NCBI GenBank assembly: GCA_945898725.1
Contig: CAMDIK010000011.1
Span: 1 to 33,750 of the forward strand
From: Rickettsia typhi
Lineage (GTDB): Bacteria; Pseudomonadota; Alphaproteobacteria; Rickettsiales; Deianiraeaceae
Direction: 5' to 3'
DNA length: 33,750 nucleotides
Made by a program: the position numbers and the translations under genes. A model generated the notes under the pieces. The model was not told the origin of the DNA, made no database searches, and worked only from the letters and a program-made list of their open reading frames with translations. This document shows, piece by piece, positions 7,743-16,419 of this stretch; within the stretch, counting starts at the first letter, position 1; each line of letters begins with the position of its first letter.

Positions 7743-8849
7743 TTAAACAATGTTAAGATGATTTGTATATCTAGCAAGAATATCCCCGTTAAAATTCTTA
7801 ATTTCATTAAGTTTTAGCCTGTTCCAGCAGGAAATTTCCAGATTTTTATCAAATAAAAACGCACCCTTCCCACCCGCGCAAGACAAAATTGGTGCGGTAA
7901 AGATATTTAACTCGTCAAACAAGTCATTTTCAAGTAAATATGAAACCACTCCACCCCCGCATTCAGTGGAAATTTTGCAAATTTTGTACTCCAAATAAAG
8001 CCTCCTCAAGGCGCTGTGAAGATCAATTTTTCCATTGATGATATTTGATGAAATAAATTCCATGCCATCGTAAATTTTGCCCGGAACTTCTTCGCAAATG
8101 AAAATAATTTTCCTATTTTTATCCTTAAAAATATTCAATTCAGGGCGCTGCAAAAGCTCTAATTTTTTATCCAAAATTACCAAAGTTGGCGATATAACCT
8201 GCGTTTTTATGCGAATATTTAGCCAAGGATTATCGCAAATAATGGTTTTGGCACTAGAAAGAATTGCATCTGCATCGCTTCGAATGATATTATGCACATA
8301 TTTTCTTGATTTTTCAGAGGAAATCCAGTTACTTTTGCCTGTAAAATCTGCCATTTTCCCGTCAATTGTCATGGCAATTTTCACATTAATATAAGGGCGA
8401 TCATGGGCTTGATTTACCAAAAACACCCCATTCAAATCCCAGCACTTTTCCTCTAAACAGCCTGTAATTACTTCAATTCCTGCGTTTTTTAGAATTTCAA
8501 CACCCCTGCCCTGCACAAGTCGGCTAATATCTCGCATTCCTACAATAACTTTACCAATTTTTTCAGCGATAATAGCATCGGCGCAAGGTGGAGTTTTTCC
8601 AAAATGGCAACAAGGTTCAAGATTTACATACAAAACTGCATTTTTCAAGGAAAATCCACGACTTTTTGCATCATTTATGGCGTTTATTTCTGCGTGATTT
8701 CCGCCGTATATTTCGTGATAGCCCTGCCCCAGTAAATTTCCTTGGCGATCCAGCAAAATTGCCCCAACCAGCGGATTAGAGCGCACTTTTTTACCGCCAA
8801 GCCTTGCCAAGGCTATTACTTTTTTCATTATTTGTGCATCATTTTGCAT
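7743..8849 (-). CDS. ribD: Bifunctional riboflavin deaminase/reductase RibD
   Basis: RibD deaminates the GTP-derived pyrimidine and then reduces its ribosyl group to ribityl, the second and third steps of riboflavin synthesis in the cytosol. The deaminase domain is N-terminal, with SNPLVGAILL, the zinc and catalytic motif HAEINAI, and PCCHFGKTPPCADAII carrying the two zinc cysteines. The reductase domain follows, with NVKIAMTIDGKMAD and SNWISSEKSR, then RSDADAILSSAKTII. The total of 368 aa is normal for the fused protein. I start at the ATG at 8849 because MQNDAQIMKKVIALA aligns with the usual N-terminus; an ATG at 8873 would add eight residues. It is divergent from ribE and shares a short intergenic region with it, so the two sides of the pathway are probably expressed together. 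Confidence 0.93.
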   Translation of the reverse strand: MQNDAQIMKKVIALARLGGKKVRSNPLVGAILLDRQGNLLGQGYHEIYGGNHAEINAINDAKSRGFSLKNAVLYVNLEPCCHFGKTPPCADAIIAEKIGKVIVGMRDISRLVQGRGVEILKNAGIEVITGCLEEKCWDLNGVFLVNQAHDRPYINVKIAMTIDGKMADFTGKSNWISSEKSRKYVHNIIRSDADAILSSAKTIICDNPWLNIRIKTQVISPTLVILDKKLELLQRPELNIFKDKNRKIIFICEEVPGKIYDGMEFISSNIINGKIDLHSALRRLYLEYKICKISTECGGGVVSYLLENDLFDELNIFTAPILSCAGGKGAFLFDKNLEISCWNRLKLNEIKNFNGDILARYTNHLNIV

Positions 8850-8877
8850 TTTATTGCGTGAAAAGTGCTTCATTTTT

Positions 8878-8900
8878 CTTGCATATTATTTAATTGCAAG
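8878..8900. promoter_or_regulatory. Inverted repeat between ribD and ribE
   Basis: CTTGCA (8878-8883) and TGCAAG (8895-8900) form an inverted repeat with an 11-nt spacer in the shared upstream region. It may be an operator or chance. The space is too short for an FMN riboswitch. Confidence 0.25.
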
Positions 8901-8928
8901 CAAAATACCAAAAATGTTTGTTAAATCT

Positions 8929-9528
8929 ATGTTCTGCGGCATTATTTCAAAAGTGTTATCAATAAAAAAGGTGCGCAATTTGGATAATGGAAAGCGAATA
9001 TTACTGCCAAACGATGCATATTTATTTGAAAATTCCAAAATTGGAGACAGCGTAGCACTTGATGGCGCTTGCCATTCCATTGAAGAAATTAACGGCGAAT
9101 ACATTACGTTTTTTTCCTCACAGGAAACGCTTAGCAAGACAATTGTGGGAAATTATCAGGAAAATACCCCGGTAAACATTGAACTTCCAATGAAGTTGAA
9201 TGACAGAATAGACGGGCATATAGTTTCCGGGCATATTGACTGCATTGGAAAAATTACAAATATTGTAGAAAATGGTGAAGTTTTGCTTATTTCCGTTGAA
9301 TTTCCCGCAGAATTTATGGAACTATCTATATATAAGGGCTCTATTACAATAAATGGAATTAGCCTAACAATCAACAGCCTTCATAAAAATATCGTTGACT
9401 TATGCATTATTCCCATTACAATCAAAAAAACCAATCTTAACACTCTTAAGGTGGAAAGCTTGGTAAATGTGGAATTTGACATAGTTGGAAAGTATATATC
9501 AAGAAAATTATTTTTAAATCAACAATGA
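8929..9528 (+). CDS. ribE: Riboflavin synthase, alpha subunit type
   Basis: Riboflavin synthase combines two 6,7-dimethyl-8-ribityllumazine molecules into riboflavin plus the pyrimidine that RibH reuses. The real start is taken as ATG 8929 because MFCGIIS matches the family's MFTGII N-terminus; a longer frame from 8854 adds 25 residues of no family character. The product is 199 aa, as usual for this trimeric enzyme of two tandem barrels. The first barrel has GDSVALDGACHSI and the second KGSITINGISLTIN, the repeated lumazine-binding segments, and DGHIVSGHIDCIG lies between them. Its stop overlaps the ribBA start (ATGA at 9525-9528), which indicates translational coupling. Confidence 0.92.
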   Translation: MFCGIISKVLSIKKVRNLDNGKRILLPNDAYLFENSKIGDSVALDGACHSIEEINGEYITFFSSQETLSKTIVGNYQENTPVNIELPMKLNDRIDGHIVSGHIDCIGKITNIVENGEVLLISVEFPAEFMELSIYKGSITINGISLTINSLHKNIVDLCIIPITIKKTNLNTLKVESLVNVEFDIVGKYISRKLFLNQQ

Positions 9529-10745
9529 ATACCGTTGAAAATGCAATAAAAACCATACAATCCGGCGGGGTTATTATCATAACAGATGACAAAAAAAGGG
9601 AAAATGAGGGAGATTTGGTATTTGCTGCAGAATTTGCAGATAGCGCAAAGGTAAATTTGTGCATTCGCCATGCCAGCGGAGTGGTTTGCATTGCAATAAA
9701 TAGCGAAATTGCCCAGAGATTAAAGCTAAATCCCATGGAAAAAGAAAATACCGACCCATTTTACACGGCGTTTTACTCAAGCCTTGACGCTGACCCAAAA
9801 TATGGCATAACAACAGGAATTTCCGCATTAGATAGGGCAATTACATTGAAATTGATTGCTGATCCAAATAGCAAACCTGCAGATTTTCGCAAACCTGGGC
9901 ATGTTTTTCCTCTGCTTGCAAAGAAATATGGAATTTTTGAGCGCGAGGGGCACACGGAATCTGCTGTGGATATGATGAAATTTGCAAATTTAACACAGGC
10001 TGCGGTGATATGTGAACTTATGCACGAAAATGGCACAATGTTGCGCGGAGATGACTTGTATAATTTTGCAAAAAACCAGCAAATTCCAGTAATTTCCACT
10101 GCAGATATTAAGAAATACGCGGTGCTGAAGACAGAATTTATGCAAAAGATTTCTGAAACAAATCTGCCAACGGATTTTGGAATTTTTAATATGGCGATAT
10201 ATCAAAATCCCATCAATTTAACTGAACACGTGGTGCTTACAATGCCGGAAAATAGCCGTAAAACCGGGGCAAAACCCTTTGTGAGAATGCACAGCGAATG
10301 TGTTACAAGTGAAATATTTTTCAGCCAAAAGTGCGATTGTAAAATACAACTGACAAGCGCAATGCAAATGCTTCAAGAGCGCGGAAATGGCGCAATTATT
10401 TACCTAAAAAACCACGAGGGGCGCGGAATTGGGCTGGGAAATAAGGTAAAAGCCTACGCATTACAGGAAAAAGGCTATACAACAATCACGGCAAATCAAG
10501 AGCTAAATTTGGCAATTGACGCCCGCGATTACACAGATGCAATTTCAATTTTACGCCATCTAAAGCTGGATAATTTTGATTTATATACGGGAAATCCCGA
10601 TAAAATTTCCATTCTAAAACAACACAACTTAACCATAGAGCAAATTATTCCAAAGATAAAAACGAACAGCAAAAATCACGATTATTTGGTTGAAAAACAA
10701 GAAAAACTTGGTCATAGTATTTTTATTGAAAGAGATGAAAAATAA
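9525..10745 (+). CDS. ribBA: Bifunctional DHBP synthase / GTP cyclohydrolase II RibBA
   Basis: The two halves feed both precursors of riboflavin: 3,4-dihydroxybutanone-4-phosphate from ribulose-5-phosphate, and the pyrimidine from GTP. RibB signatures are DDKKRENEGDL (21-31), HASG (49-52), GHTESAVDMM (142-151) and CELM (163-166). The RibA domain starts near 220 and keeps the zinc site with Cys259, Cys270 and Cys272 (ECVTSEIFFSQKCDC), the EGRGIGL loop (298-304) and the TANQELNLAIDARDY segment. All of these look intact, so both activities are expected. The 406-aa length is normal. It overlaps ribE by 4 nt and ribH by 11 nt, inside a tight four-gene operon. Confidence 0.93.
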   Translation: MNTVENAIKTIQSGGVIIITDDKKRENEGDLVFAAEFADSAKVNLCIRHASGVVCIAINSEIAQRLKLNPMEKENTDPFYTAFYSSLDADPKYGITTGISALDRAITLKLIADPNSKPADFRKPGHVFPLLAKKYGIFEREGHTESAVDMMKFANLTQAAVICELMHENGTMLRGDDLYNFAKNQQIPVISTADIKKYAVLKTEFMQKISETNLPTDFGIFNMAIYQNPINLTEHVVLTMPENSRKTGAKPFVRMHSECVTSEIFFSQKCDCKIQLTSAMQMLQERGNGAIIYLKNHEGRGIGLGNKVKAYALQEKGYTTITANQELNLAIDARDYTDAISILRHLKLDNFDLYTGNPDKISILKQHNLTIEQIIPKIKTNSKNHDYLVEKQEKLGHSIFIERDEK

Positions 10746-11160
10746 CAAAATTGCAGTAATAACCGCAGAATTTAACTCCGAAATAACCCATGATTTAAGG
10801 GACGAGTGCGTAAAAAAACTTCTATTAAAGCAGTGTGAAGTTAGCAAATTTTCCTGCCCGGGCGCGGTGGAATTAATTCCCGCTGCCAAGCGAATCAGCA
10901 AAAACAACAGATTTGACACAATAATTATCATTGGCGCGATTATAAAAGGCGACACAGATCACTATGAATATGTGTGCCAATTGGTCATCAATTCCTTCAC
11001 GCATTTCATACAAAATGCCGATATTCCTGTGATTTTTGGCGTTCTTACAACTCAAAATGAAGAATTGGCGAAGGAGAGATCTGATCCTAAAAAAATGAAC
11101 AAAGGTGCTGAATTTGCCCAAAGCGCGCTGGACATGTTGCAACTTTTCAACGAAAATTAG
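10735..11160 (+). CDS. ribH: 6,7-dimethyl-8-ribityllumazine synthase
   Basis: RibH condenses the ribityl-pyrimidine with dihydroxybutanone phosphate to give lumazine, the substrate of RibE. I start at ATG 10735 (MKNNKIAVITAEFNSEI), since the frame upstream of it lies inside ribBA and has no family match. The 141-aa product shows ITAEFNSEIT, the substrate loop CPGAVELIPAAKRI, GAIIKGDTDHYEYV with the catalytic His, and FGVLTTQNEELAKER followed by KMNKGAEFAQSALDM. It overlaps the end of ribBA by 11 nt, and ribF starts 12 nt after its stop. Confidence 0.92.
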   Translation: MKNNKIAVITAEFNSEITHDLRDECVKKLLLKQCEVSKFSCPGAVELIPAAKRISKNNRFDTIIIIGAIIKGDTDHYEYVCQLVINSFTHFIQNADIPVIFGVLTTQNEELAKERSDPKKMNKGAEFAQSALDMLQLFNEN

Positions 11161-11172
11161 TCATTATTCGCT

Positions 11173-12000
11173 ATGTCAGGTAGTAAAATTATAACTTTTG
11201 AAGAATTTAACACTTCGCACAGCAACATTATGCTGATTGGCGGGTGTTTTGACATTTTACACCAGGAACATATAAATTTTATTACACTTGCCAAAAATTA
11301 TAAACCAAAAACCCACCTCATCACCCTGCTTGAATCTGATGAATTTATTATCACAAAAAAACTTCGCTATCCTCAAAATAGCCAGGAAAATCGGGCGAAA
11401 AATCTACAAAATACAGGGCTTATTGATGACATAATCATGCTTTCTGAGGTGTGCAGTCACGAAAAATATTGCCAAATGCTTGATAAAATTCGCCCGAAAT
11501 ATATAGGAATTACCCACCCGGATGAAAAATATTCAAATAAACAGCTGATTGCACGGCAAATAAATGCCGAAGTTGCCACGCTTAATCACGTAAATCCGGC
11601 AATTTCAACAACCCTATTAATTCAAAAAATGGCGCAAAATCCGCAGTTTTTTCGCGGTGAAATTCAGGGAATTGTCACTTGCGGGCGCGGGCAGGCAAGG
11701 CAACTTGGCGCACCAACATTCAACATGAAATTGCCAGAAATCTCAATACCCACTGGGGTTTATTTATGTAACGCAAAGCTAAATGGACGATCTTGGAAGG
11801 CAATTTGCTATTTTGATGCGGAAAATCGCCCCGAGGTTTTAGAGGTTCACATTCTAGGTGAAGTTTTTCAAAATAGCCCGCAGGAAATATCGGTTAATTT
11901 ACTGGAATTTATGCGCGGAAAAATTGCATTTTCAAGCCCAGAAGATCTAAAACGACAAATTTCGCATGATTTGCTTTTAGCACAGGCAAAATCGTTCTAA
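11173..12000 (+). CDS. ribF: Riboflavin kinase fused to an RfaE/TagD-like nucleotidyltransferase (RibF-like)
   Basis: This 275-aa protein should finish the pathway, phosphorylating riboflavin to FMN and possibly adenylating it to FAD. The C-terminal half (about 164-265) is a flavokinase: GIVTCGRGQARQLGAPTFN with the Mg/ATP PTxN motif, PTGVY, and LEVHIL with the catalytic-type Glu near 224. The N-terminal half is not the usual bacterial RibF domain. It has GGCFDILHQEH (23-33) and ENRAKNLQNTGLIDDIIMLS, as in RfaE C-terminal and TagD cytidylyltransferases and archaeal RibL. Normal RibF has a GxFDGxHxGH motif and a dFrFG segment, which I do not find. The usual HxGH is HQEH here. The gene is the last of the rib operon and converges on hisS with 5 nt between stops. 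FAD synthetase activity is inference. Confidence 0.8.
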   Translation: MSGSKIITFEEFNTSHSNIMLIGGCFDILHQEHINFITLAKNYKPKTHLITLLESDEFIITKKLRYPQNSQENRAKNLQNTGLIDDIIMLSEVCSHEKYCQMLDKIRPKYIGITHPDEKYSNKQLIARQINAEVATLNHVNPAISTTLLIQKMAQNPQFFRGEIQGIVTCGRGQARQLGAPTFNMKLPEISIPTGVYLCNAKLNGRSWKAICYFDAENRPEVLEVHILGEVFQNSPQEISVNLLEFMRGKIAFSSPEDLKRQISHDLLLAQAKSF

Positions 12001-12005
12001 AATCG

Positions 12006-13250
12006 CTATAAATGTACTATTTTGCCATCAAGCTCCAAATTATTTCCTAGTGACCTTATCTTGCACACGCCACTGGCCACTTCCTCCGCCCCAATTACAA
12101 CCAAATAATCGCACCCTATGTCACTAGCTTTTTTTATCCTTTTGGAAACACTGCTATATCCAAAGATTAAATCACATTTTACCCCGGAAAATTCGGGCAT
12201 TTTGCAGATCGCATTGTGCACCTTGAAGGCATGGGAAATTTCATTTTCCGTAACGAATGTTATCGCGATTTTTGCTGATTTTGCACCTGAAAAGTTTGAA
12301 ATTTGCATCAAGCGCTCCACCCCACCGGCAAAACCAACCGCGCTAATATCCATTTTACCCCCGGAAATATCGCGAACCAGGCTGTCGTACCTTCCGCCAC
12401 CCAGCAGAGTTTTTTGCGATTTTGAAGCCAAATCTGCGCACATAAATTCAAAAACCATGTCGGTATAATAGTCCAACCCGCGCACAATTGAGCGATTTAT
12501 GCTATATTTTACCCCAAAATCTTCCAAAAACTGCACTATTTTTTCAATATTTTGCGCAGTCTCTTTAGAATAGAAGTTTTCAATACCGCGCGCATTTGCG
12601 GCAATTTTTTTGTCATTTTCATCTTTTGAGTCCAAAATTCGCAAAGACTTACCCTTCGCAAGGCGATTTCTACTATCCTCCGAAAGTTCGCTGCTGTACT
12701 TCGAAAAATATTCATTTAGGTAGCTGATATATTGATTTTTAACCTCCAAGCCCCCGATAAAATTCAACTCACAGGTGTAATTTTCAACCCGCAAGGCATC
12801 TATAACATCGCGCGCAAGCAGCAAAATTAAGCAATCATACTCCACTCCATTTGCGCCGAAAATTTCGTAATTTATCTGGTGAAATTGGCGATATCTGCCA
12901 CTTTGAGGTCTTTCATAGCGAAATAATGGACCATGGGAAAATAGTTTTAATGGCAGTTTTGCAGATTTTAATTTAGGATTTTCGCAAAATGCCCTAACAA
13001 TTCCGGCTGTGAATTCCGGGCGAAGTGCAATTTCGTCCCCACTTTTATCAGTAAATTTGTAAATTTCCTTGGCAACAACATCTGTATCAGAACCCAAATT
13101 TCGCTCAAAAAGGTGCGAATACTCCAAAATTGGGGTTGATAAATAGGAAAAATTGTAATTATTTGCAACCAAACTAGCCCGCGAAATAACCTCATTAAAT
13201 CTATCAGATTCGTCTCCAAAAAAATCATTTACCCCGCGAATTGACTGCAT
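12006..13250 (-). CDS. hisS: Histidyl-tRNA synthetase
   Basis: This 414-aa class II synthetase charges tRNA-His. The N-terminus MQSIRGVNDFFGDE is typical. Motif 1 and the dimer segment follow, then the TDKSGDEIALRPEFT segment, motif 2 as FRYERPQSGRYRQFHQ, the histidine-binding GLDYYTDMVFEF, and motif 3 near AVGFAGGVERLMQI. The C-terminal anticodon-binding domain ends in LDGKIVHL. The length is normal for bacterial HisRS. It follows plsY by 15 nt on the same strand and is probably its co-transcript. Confidence 0.95.
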   Translation of the reverse strand: MQSIRGVNDFFGDESDRFNEVISRASLVANNYNFSYLSTPILEYSHLFERNLGSDTDVVAKEIYKFTDKSGDEIALRPEFTAGIVRAFCENPKLKSAKLPLKLFSHGPLFRYERPQSGRYRQFHQINYEIFGANGVEYDCLILLLARDVIDALRVENYTCELNFIGGLEVKNQYISYLNEYFSKYSSELSEDSRNRLAKGKSLRILDSKDENDKKIAANARGIENFYSKETAQNIEKIVQFLEDFGVKYSINRSIVRGLDYYTDMVFEFMCADLASKSQKTLLGGGRYDSLVRDISGGKMDISAVGFAGGVERLMQISNFSGAKSAKIAITFVTENEISHAFKVHNAICKMPEFSGVKCDLIFGYSSVSKRIKKASDIGCDYLVVIGAEEVASGVCKIRSLGNNLELDGKIVHL

Positions 13251-13265
13251 AATTTACGTAAAAAA

Positions 13266-13835
13266 CTAAAACCTACCCTCCTTTCCGGCAATTAAGCGGC
13301 GAATGTTTGGTATGTGCTTATATATAATAATAGCGAAAGTAACAAGCCCAAACGCCGTAATTCCCGCATCTTTTGTGGCGCAAGCAAGAAAAAGCCCAAT
13401 AAATAAAGCCATAATTGCAGATAGCGATGAATATTTTGTTACTATAAAAATACTAAGCCATGTTAGCATAACGGAAATTCCAATTAACGTATTTAGAGCT
13501 AAATAGGTCATGATTGTGGTTGCAACACCTTTTCCACCTTTAAATTTTAGAAAAATGGAAAATATATGCCCCATTACCGCCGCAATCGCGATTAAACCAG
13601 CATAATTATGCATAGATTGACTATGCACAGCAAGGTACGTTGGAATAAAGCCTTTTAAGCCGTCTAAAATAAATGTTATAATTGCGTATTTTTTGCCCAA
13701 GGCGCGGGCTATATTTGTTGCCCCGATATTTCCCGATCCCACCGAGCGAATATCAACACCTTTCAACCTGGAAATCAATAATCCAAATGGAATTGACCCA
13801 AGAAAGTATGAAAAAATAACTGCGAATAGTATCAT
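13266..13835 (-). CDS. plsY: Acyl-phosphate:glycerol-3-phosphate acyltransferase
   Basis: PlsY makes lysophosphatidic acid from acyl-phosphate and glycerol-3-phosphate at the inner membrane. The 189-aa protein shows the three family motifs: SYFLGSIPFGLLISR with DIRSVGSGNIGATNIARALG, then GHIFSIFLKFKGGKGVATT, and a later ALFIGLFLA region. Several hydrophobic membrane segments are evident. It begins 5 nt after the stop of the antiporter-like gene and precedes hisS. Confidence 0.94.
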   Translation of the reverse strand: MILFAVIFSYFLGSIPFGLLISRLKGVDIRSVGSGNIGATNIARALGKKYAIITFILDGLKGFIPTYLAVHSQSMHNYAGLIAIAAVMGHIFSIFLKFKGGKGVATTIMTYLALNTLIGISVMLTWLSIFIVTKYSSLSAIMALFIGLFLACATKDAGITAFGLVTFAIIIYKHIPNIRRLIAGKEGRF

Positions 13836-13839
13836 AAAA

Positions 13840-15468
13840 TCAGCTAAAAATCTTTACTGCAATGCACAAGGATAAAATAATAATCAAATGTAAAACCGGA
13901 TGAGATTTTACCTTCTTTCCCTGATTTTTATGCACAACGCGGGCAAAAACATTCCCTAAATCGTGCTTTATGCTTTCCAAAATAGTCGTAATAGCCCAGT
14001 GCGCATACAAAATACTCATATCATATATAGCAATTATAGAATTTACACAGCGAATAAAAAATAAATCCAGAGCATTGTGCGAAACATGCTTTAGTGAAAA
14101 ATCCATCACAGAGCGCACAACCATAAATGACAACAAAGACCCGATAAATGACAAAACTATATTAGAAAAAATACTGTAATTATAAGCCATTTGAGGATAA
14201 ATTCCAAAAATTCCAATTCCAAGTGAATCAAAAATTGATACTACAACTCCGAAAAAGATGTACGCCAATGGTAAATATTCGTTAATTATGCCGTATTCGC
14301 GAGGAATAACTCCGGAAGACTGTTTTATCTGTGCAATCTTGACCAAAAAATAAAACACCATTATTGCAACTGTAATTTGAATCGCTTGATTGACTAAATT
14401 CATATTGCCAATAATATAATTGCGCGAATATATGCAAGATACAAAAGGGGAAATTGATAAACTCACAATAGCAAGAGTGATAATCGCTTTTGTTGCAAAG
14501 TTGCATTCTATATCTTGAAAGTTATCCTTTATTGGCGTAAGCTTTAGCGCTATTAACAGTGAAATATAGCTAAAAATACCCACACCGGCAATTTTATTTA
14601 TAGAATTTAATACAGCAGAATTTACCTCATCCACGCAAAAAAGATTTAAAATAAATCCAGCTATAAAAATTGCAAAATATATCACAGTCTTACGCGTGCT
14701 TTGTTCAAAAAAAGCATAAAATGCCCCATACAGAATCATCACCAGTGAAATTCCAGTCAAAATATGCTTAATATTAGCAGTAATAATGCCACTTTCGGCG
14801 ATATATAGCATAAATCCCAAACCAAATAACAGAGAGATGGGCAAAAGCATCACCTGGGAATTCAGCGCATTAGTTTTAATTCTGTAAATTCTATTAGCAA
14901 AAGGTGGAAAATTTAGGTGAACCGCCAGCCCAAGCAAGCAAAGCCACTGCAATTCCTTATATTCAAAGCCAAATGAAATCAAAATATACGTCAAAACAGA
15001 CGAAGATATAGTTCGATGTACACTTTTTTGATCTTGCGTTGTTCGGCAGTAAATAATAGTATAAAAAGTTAAATAAACTGTAAGCAAAAGCTCCATTCCG
15101 CTATTCCCACCAACAAACGGCATAGAGAATATAGCGCCAAAAATTACCAGTAAATATTTAAAATCTTTTGCAAGATCCCTGTCAAAAAAGATATAAAACA
15201 TAGCCAGAATTGCTGTAACGCAAAATGATCGCGTCCATGAATAAGTAGTCACAAAGCCTGAATAAACCTGGTCAGAAAAATATATATTCATCATATATAT
15301 TCCGTTTGAGAATGTAAAAGTATACCATATTGCATACAACAAACCCAGGGATAATATAAAAATATTTGAAATTCTTACTAAATTTTTATCATTTTTCTTC
15401 CAATTTTCCACCCCCCAAGAGGCAAAAAAGAAAAATAAATATATAAATATCGGTATTCTAAATAACAT
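13840..15468 (-). CDS. Multi-pass membrane protein, divergent Mrp/NuoL-M-N antiporter-like
   Basis: This 542-aa protein is almost entirely hydrophobic, with roughly 13-14 membrane segments and no soluble domain. Two stretches resemble proton-conducting subunits of complex I and Mrp antiporters. One is LLGLAVHLNFPPFANRI, in the place of the usual KAALFPFHxWLP region. The other is ILYGAFYAFFEQSTRKTVIY, in the place of the segment before KRLLAYSSI. In the first, the conserved Lys is replaced by His or absent, and the TM5 Glu seen in active subunits is not obvious in LLLTVYLTFYTIIYC. It may be a degenerate paralogue that has lost ion translocation or a lineage-specific transporter. It starts the transcription unit that continues into plsY and hisS. 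Family assignment is tentative. Confidence 0.5.
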   Translation of the reverse strand: MLFRIPIFIYLFFFFASWGVENWKKNDKNLVRISNIFILSLGLLYAIWYTFTFSNGIYMMNIYFSDQVYSGFVTTYSWTRSFCVTAILAMFYIFFDRDLAKDFKYLLVIFGAIFSMPFVGGNSGMELLLTVYLTFYTIIYCRTTQDQKSVHRTISSSVLTYILISFGFEYKELQWLCLLGLAVHLNFPPFANRIYRIKTNALNSQVMLLPISLLFGLGFMLYIAESGIITANIKHILTGISLVMILYGAFYAFFEQSTRKTVIYFAIFIAGFILNLFCVDEVNSAVLNSINKIAGVGIFSYISLLIALKLTPIKDNFQDIECNFATKAIITLAIVSLSISPFVSCIYSRNYIIGNMNLVNQAIQITVAIMVFYFLVKIAQIKQSSGVIPREYGIINEYLPLAYIFFGVVVSIFDSLGIGIFGIYPQMAYNYSIFSNIVLSFIGSLLSFMVVRSVMDFSLKHVSHNALDLFFIRCVNSIIAIYDMSILYAHWAITTILESIKHDLGNVFARVVHKNQGKKVKSHPVLHLIIILSLCIAVKIFS

Positions 15469-15480
15469 TTTTATAAATAT

Positions 15481-15508
15481 TTGACTATTACTTCGTAAGG
15501 TATAAATA
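15481..15508 (+). promoter_or_regulatory. Possible xerC promoter
   Basis: TTGACT (15481-15486) with TAAATA (15503-15508) after 16 nt; an alternative -10, TATAAA, starts at 15501 with a shorter spacer. It lies between the divergent antiporter-like gene and xerC. Confidence 0.3.
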
Positions 15509-15530
15509 TTAAAAACAATATTTTTCTTAT

Positions 15531-16412
15531 ATGCAAGATTGTTTTCATAAATATATAGAATATTTGGTGCATTTTAAGCAGTCTTCCGGGTGCACGGTGA
15601 AGGCGTATTCAACGGATATATCGCAATTTTCCTTGCATTTTGAAGGAAATATGGTAAATTTAGACAAGTTTGAAATGCGAAATTACTTCGCAAAATTAAA
15701 GGCACAAGGGGTGAAAAATAGGTCAATTGCCAGAAAAATTTCTGCTATAAAAGACTATGCAAAATACCTGGTAAATCATAATTTTTACACAAAAGAGCAG
15801 TTAAAATCAATTTTACAAACAAAACTTCCAACCCTGCCATCCAGGCTTCCAAAAGCAATAAATCACGACATTATTGAGCAAATTATTGAATATATTCAAG
15901 CGGAATCTTGCAATTTGTATAAAAAATCATGGCAAAAACAACGGGATATTGCAATTATTTCGCTAATTTACACAACCGGGCTTAGAATTTCCGAGGCTTT
16001 AAATATAAAATTACAGGAATTTCAGCAAAATAATACATATTTAACAATAAACGGCAAGGGGGGCAAGCAGCGAATTGTGCCAATTATGCCTAAAATCTCC
16101 AATATTATCAAGGAATATCTTGCGGAGTGCGAATTTTGCAACGAATATCTTTTTTCAAGTAACACCGGTAAAAAACATAACCCACGCATCGTGCAACGAA
16201 ATCTTGAAAACTTGCGAAAAGCCCTAAATTTATCGGAATATATAACGCCACATGCATTTCGCCATTCCTGTGCCACTGTAATTTTGAATAACGGCGGGGA
16301 AATTCGCAAAATACAAGAGTTACTTGGGCATTCCAGTCTATCTACCACACAAATTTACACGAAAGTTGATGGAAATAAAATTCTTGCAAAATACAATGAA
16401 ATTATCAATTAA
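15531..16412 (+). CDS. xerC: Tyrosine recombinase XerC/XerD
   Basis: This 293-aa site-specific recombinase resolves chromosome dimers at dif during division. The N-terminal SAM-like core-binding domain (about 1-90) is followed by the catalytic domain with all expected residues: Arg152 in TTGLRISEAL, Lys176 in INGKGGKQRIVPI, His241 and Arg244 in TPHAFRHSC, His267 in LLGHSSLSTTQIY, and nucleophile Tyr276. The SWQKQRDIAIISLIYTTG context is closer to XerC than to XerD of alphaproteobacteria, but the two are hard to tell apart by eye. The length is typical of a housekeeping Xer and no mobile element surrounds it. Confidence 0.85.
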   Translation: MQDCFHKYIEYLVHFKQSSGCTVKAYSTDISQFSLHFEGNMVNLDKFEMRNYFAKLKAQGVKNRSIARKISAIKDYAKYLVNHNFYTKEQLKSILQTKLPTLPSRLPKAINHDIIEQIIEYIQAESCNLYKKSWQKQRDIAIISLIYTTGLRISEALNIKLQEFQQNNTYLTINGKGGKQRIVPIMPKISNIIKEYLAECEFCNEYLFSSNTGKKHNPRIVQRNLENLRKALNLSEYITPHAFRHSCATVILNNGGEIRKIQELLGHSSLSTTQIYTKVDGNKILAKYNEIIN

Positions 16413-16419
16413 AACGGGG

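Noticed and set aside
8850..8928. FMN riboswitch upstream of the rib genes
   Set aside because: The space between ribD and ribE is too short and lacks the conserved RFN-element blocks.
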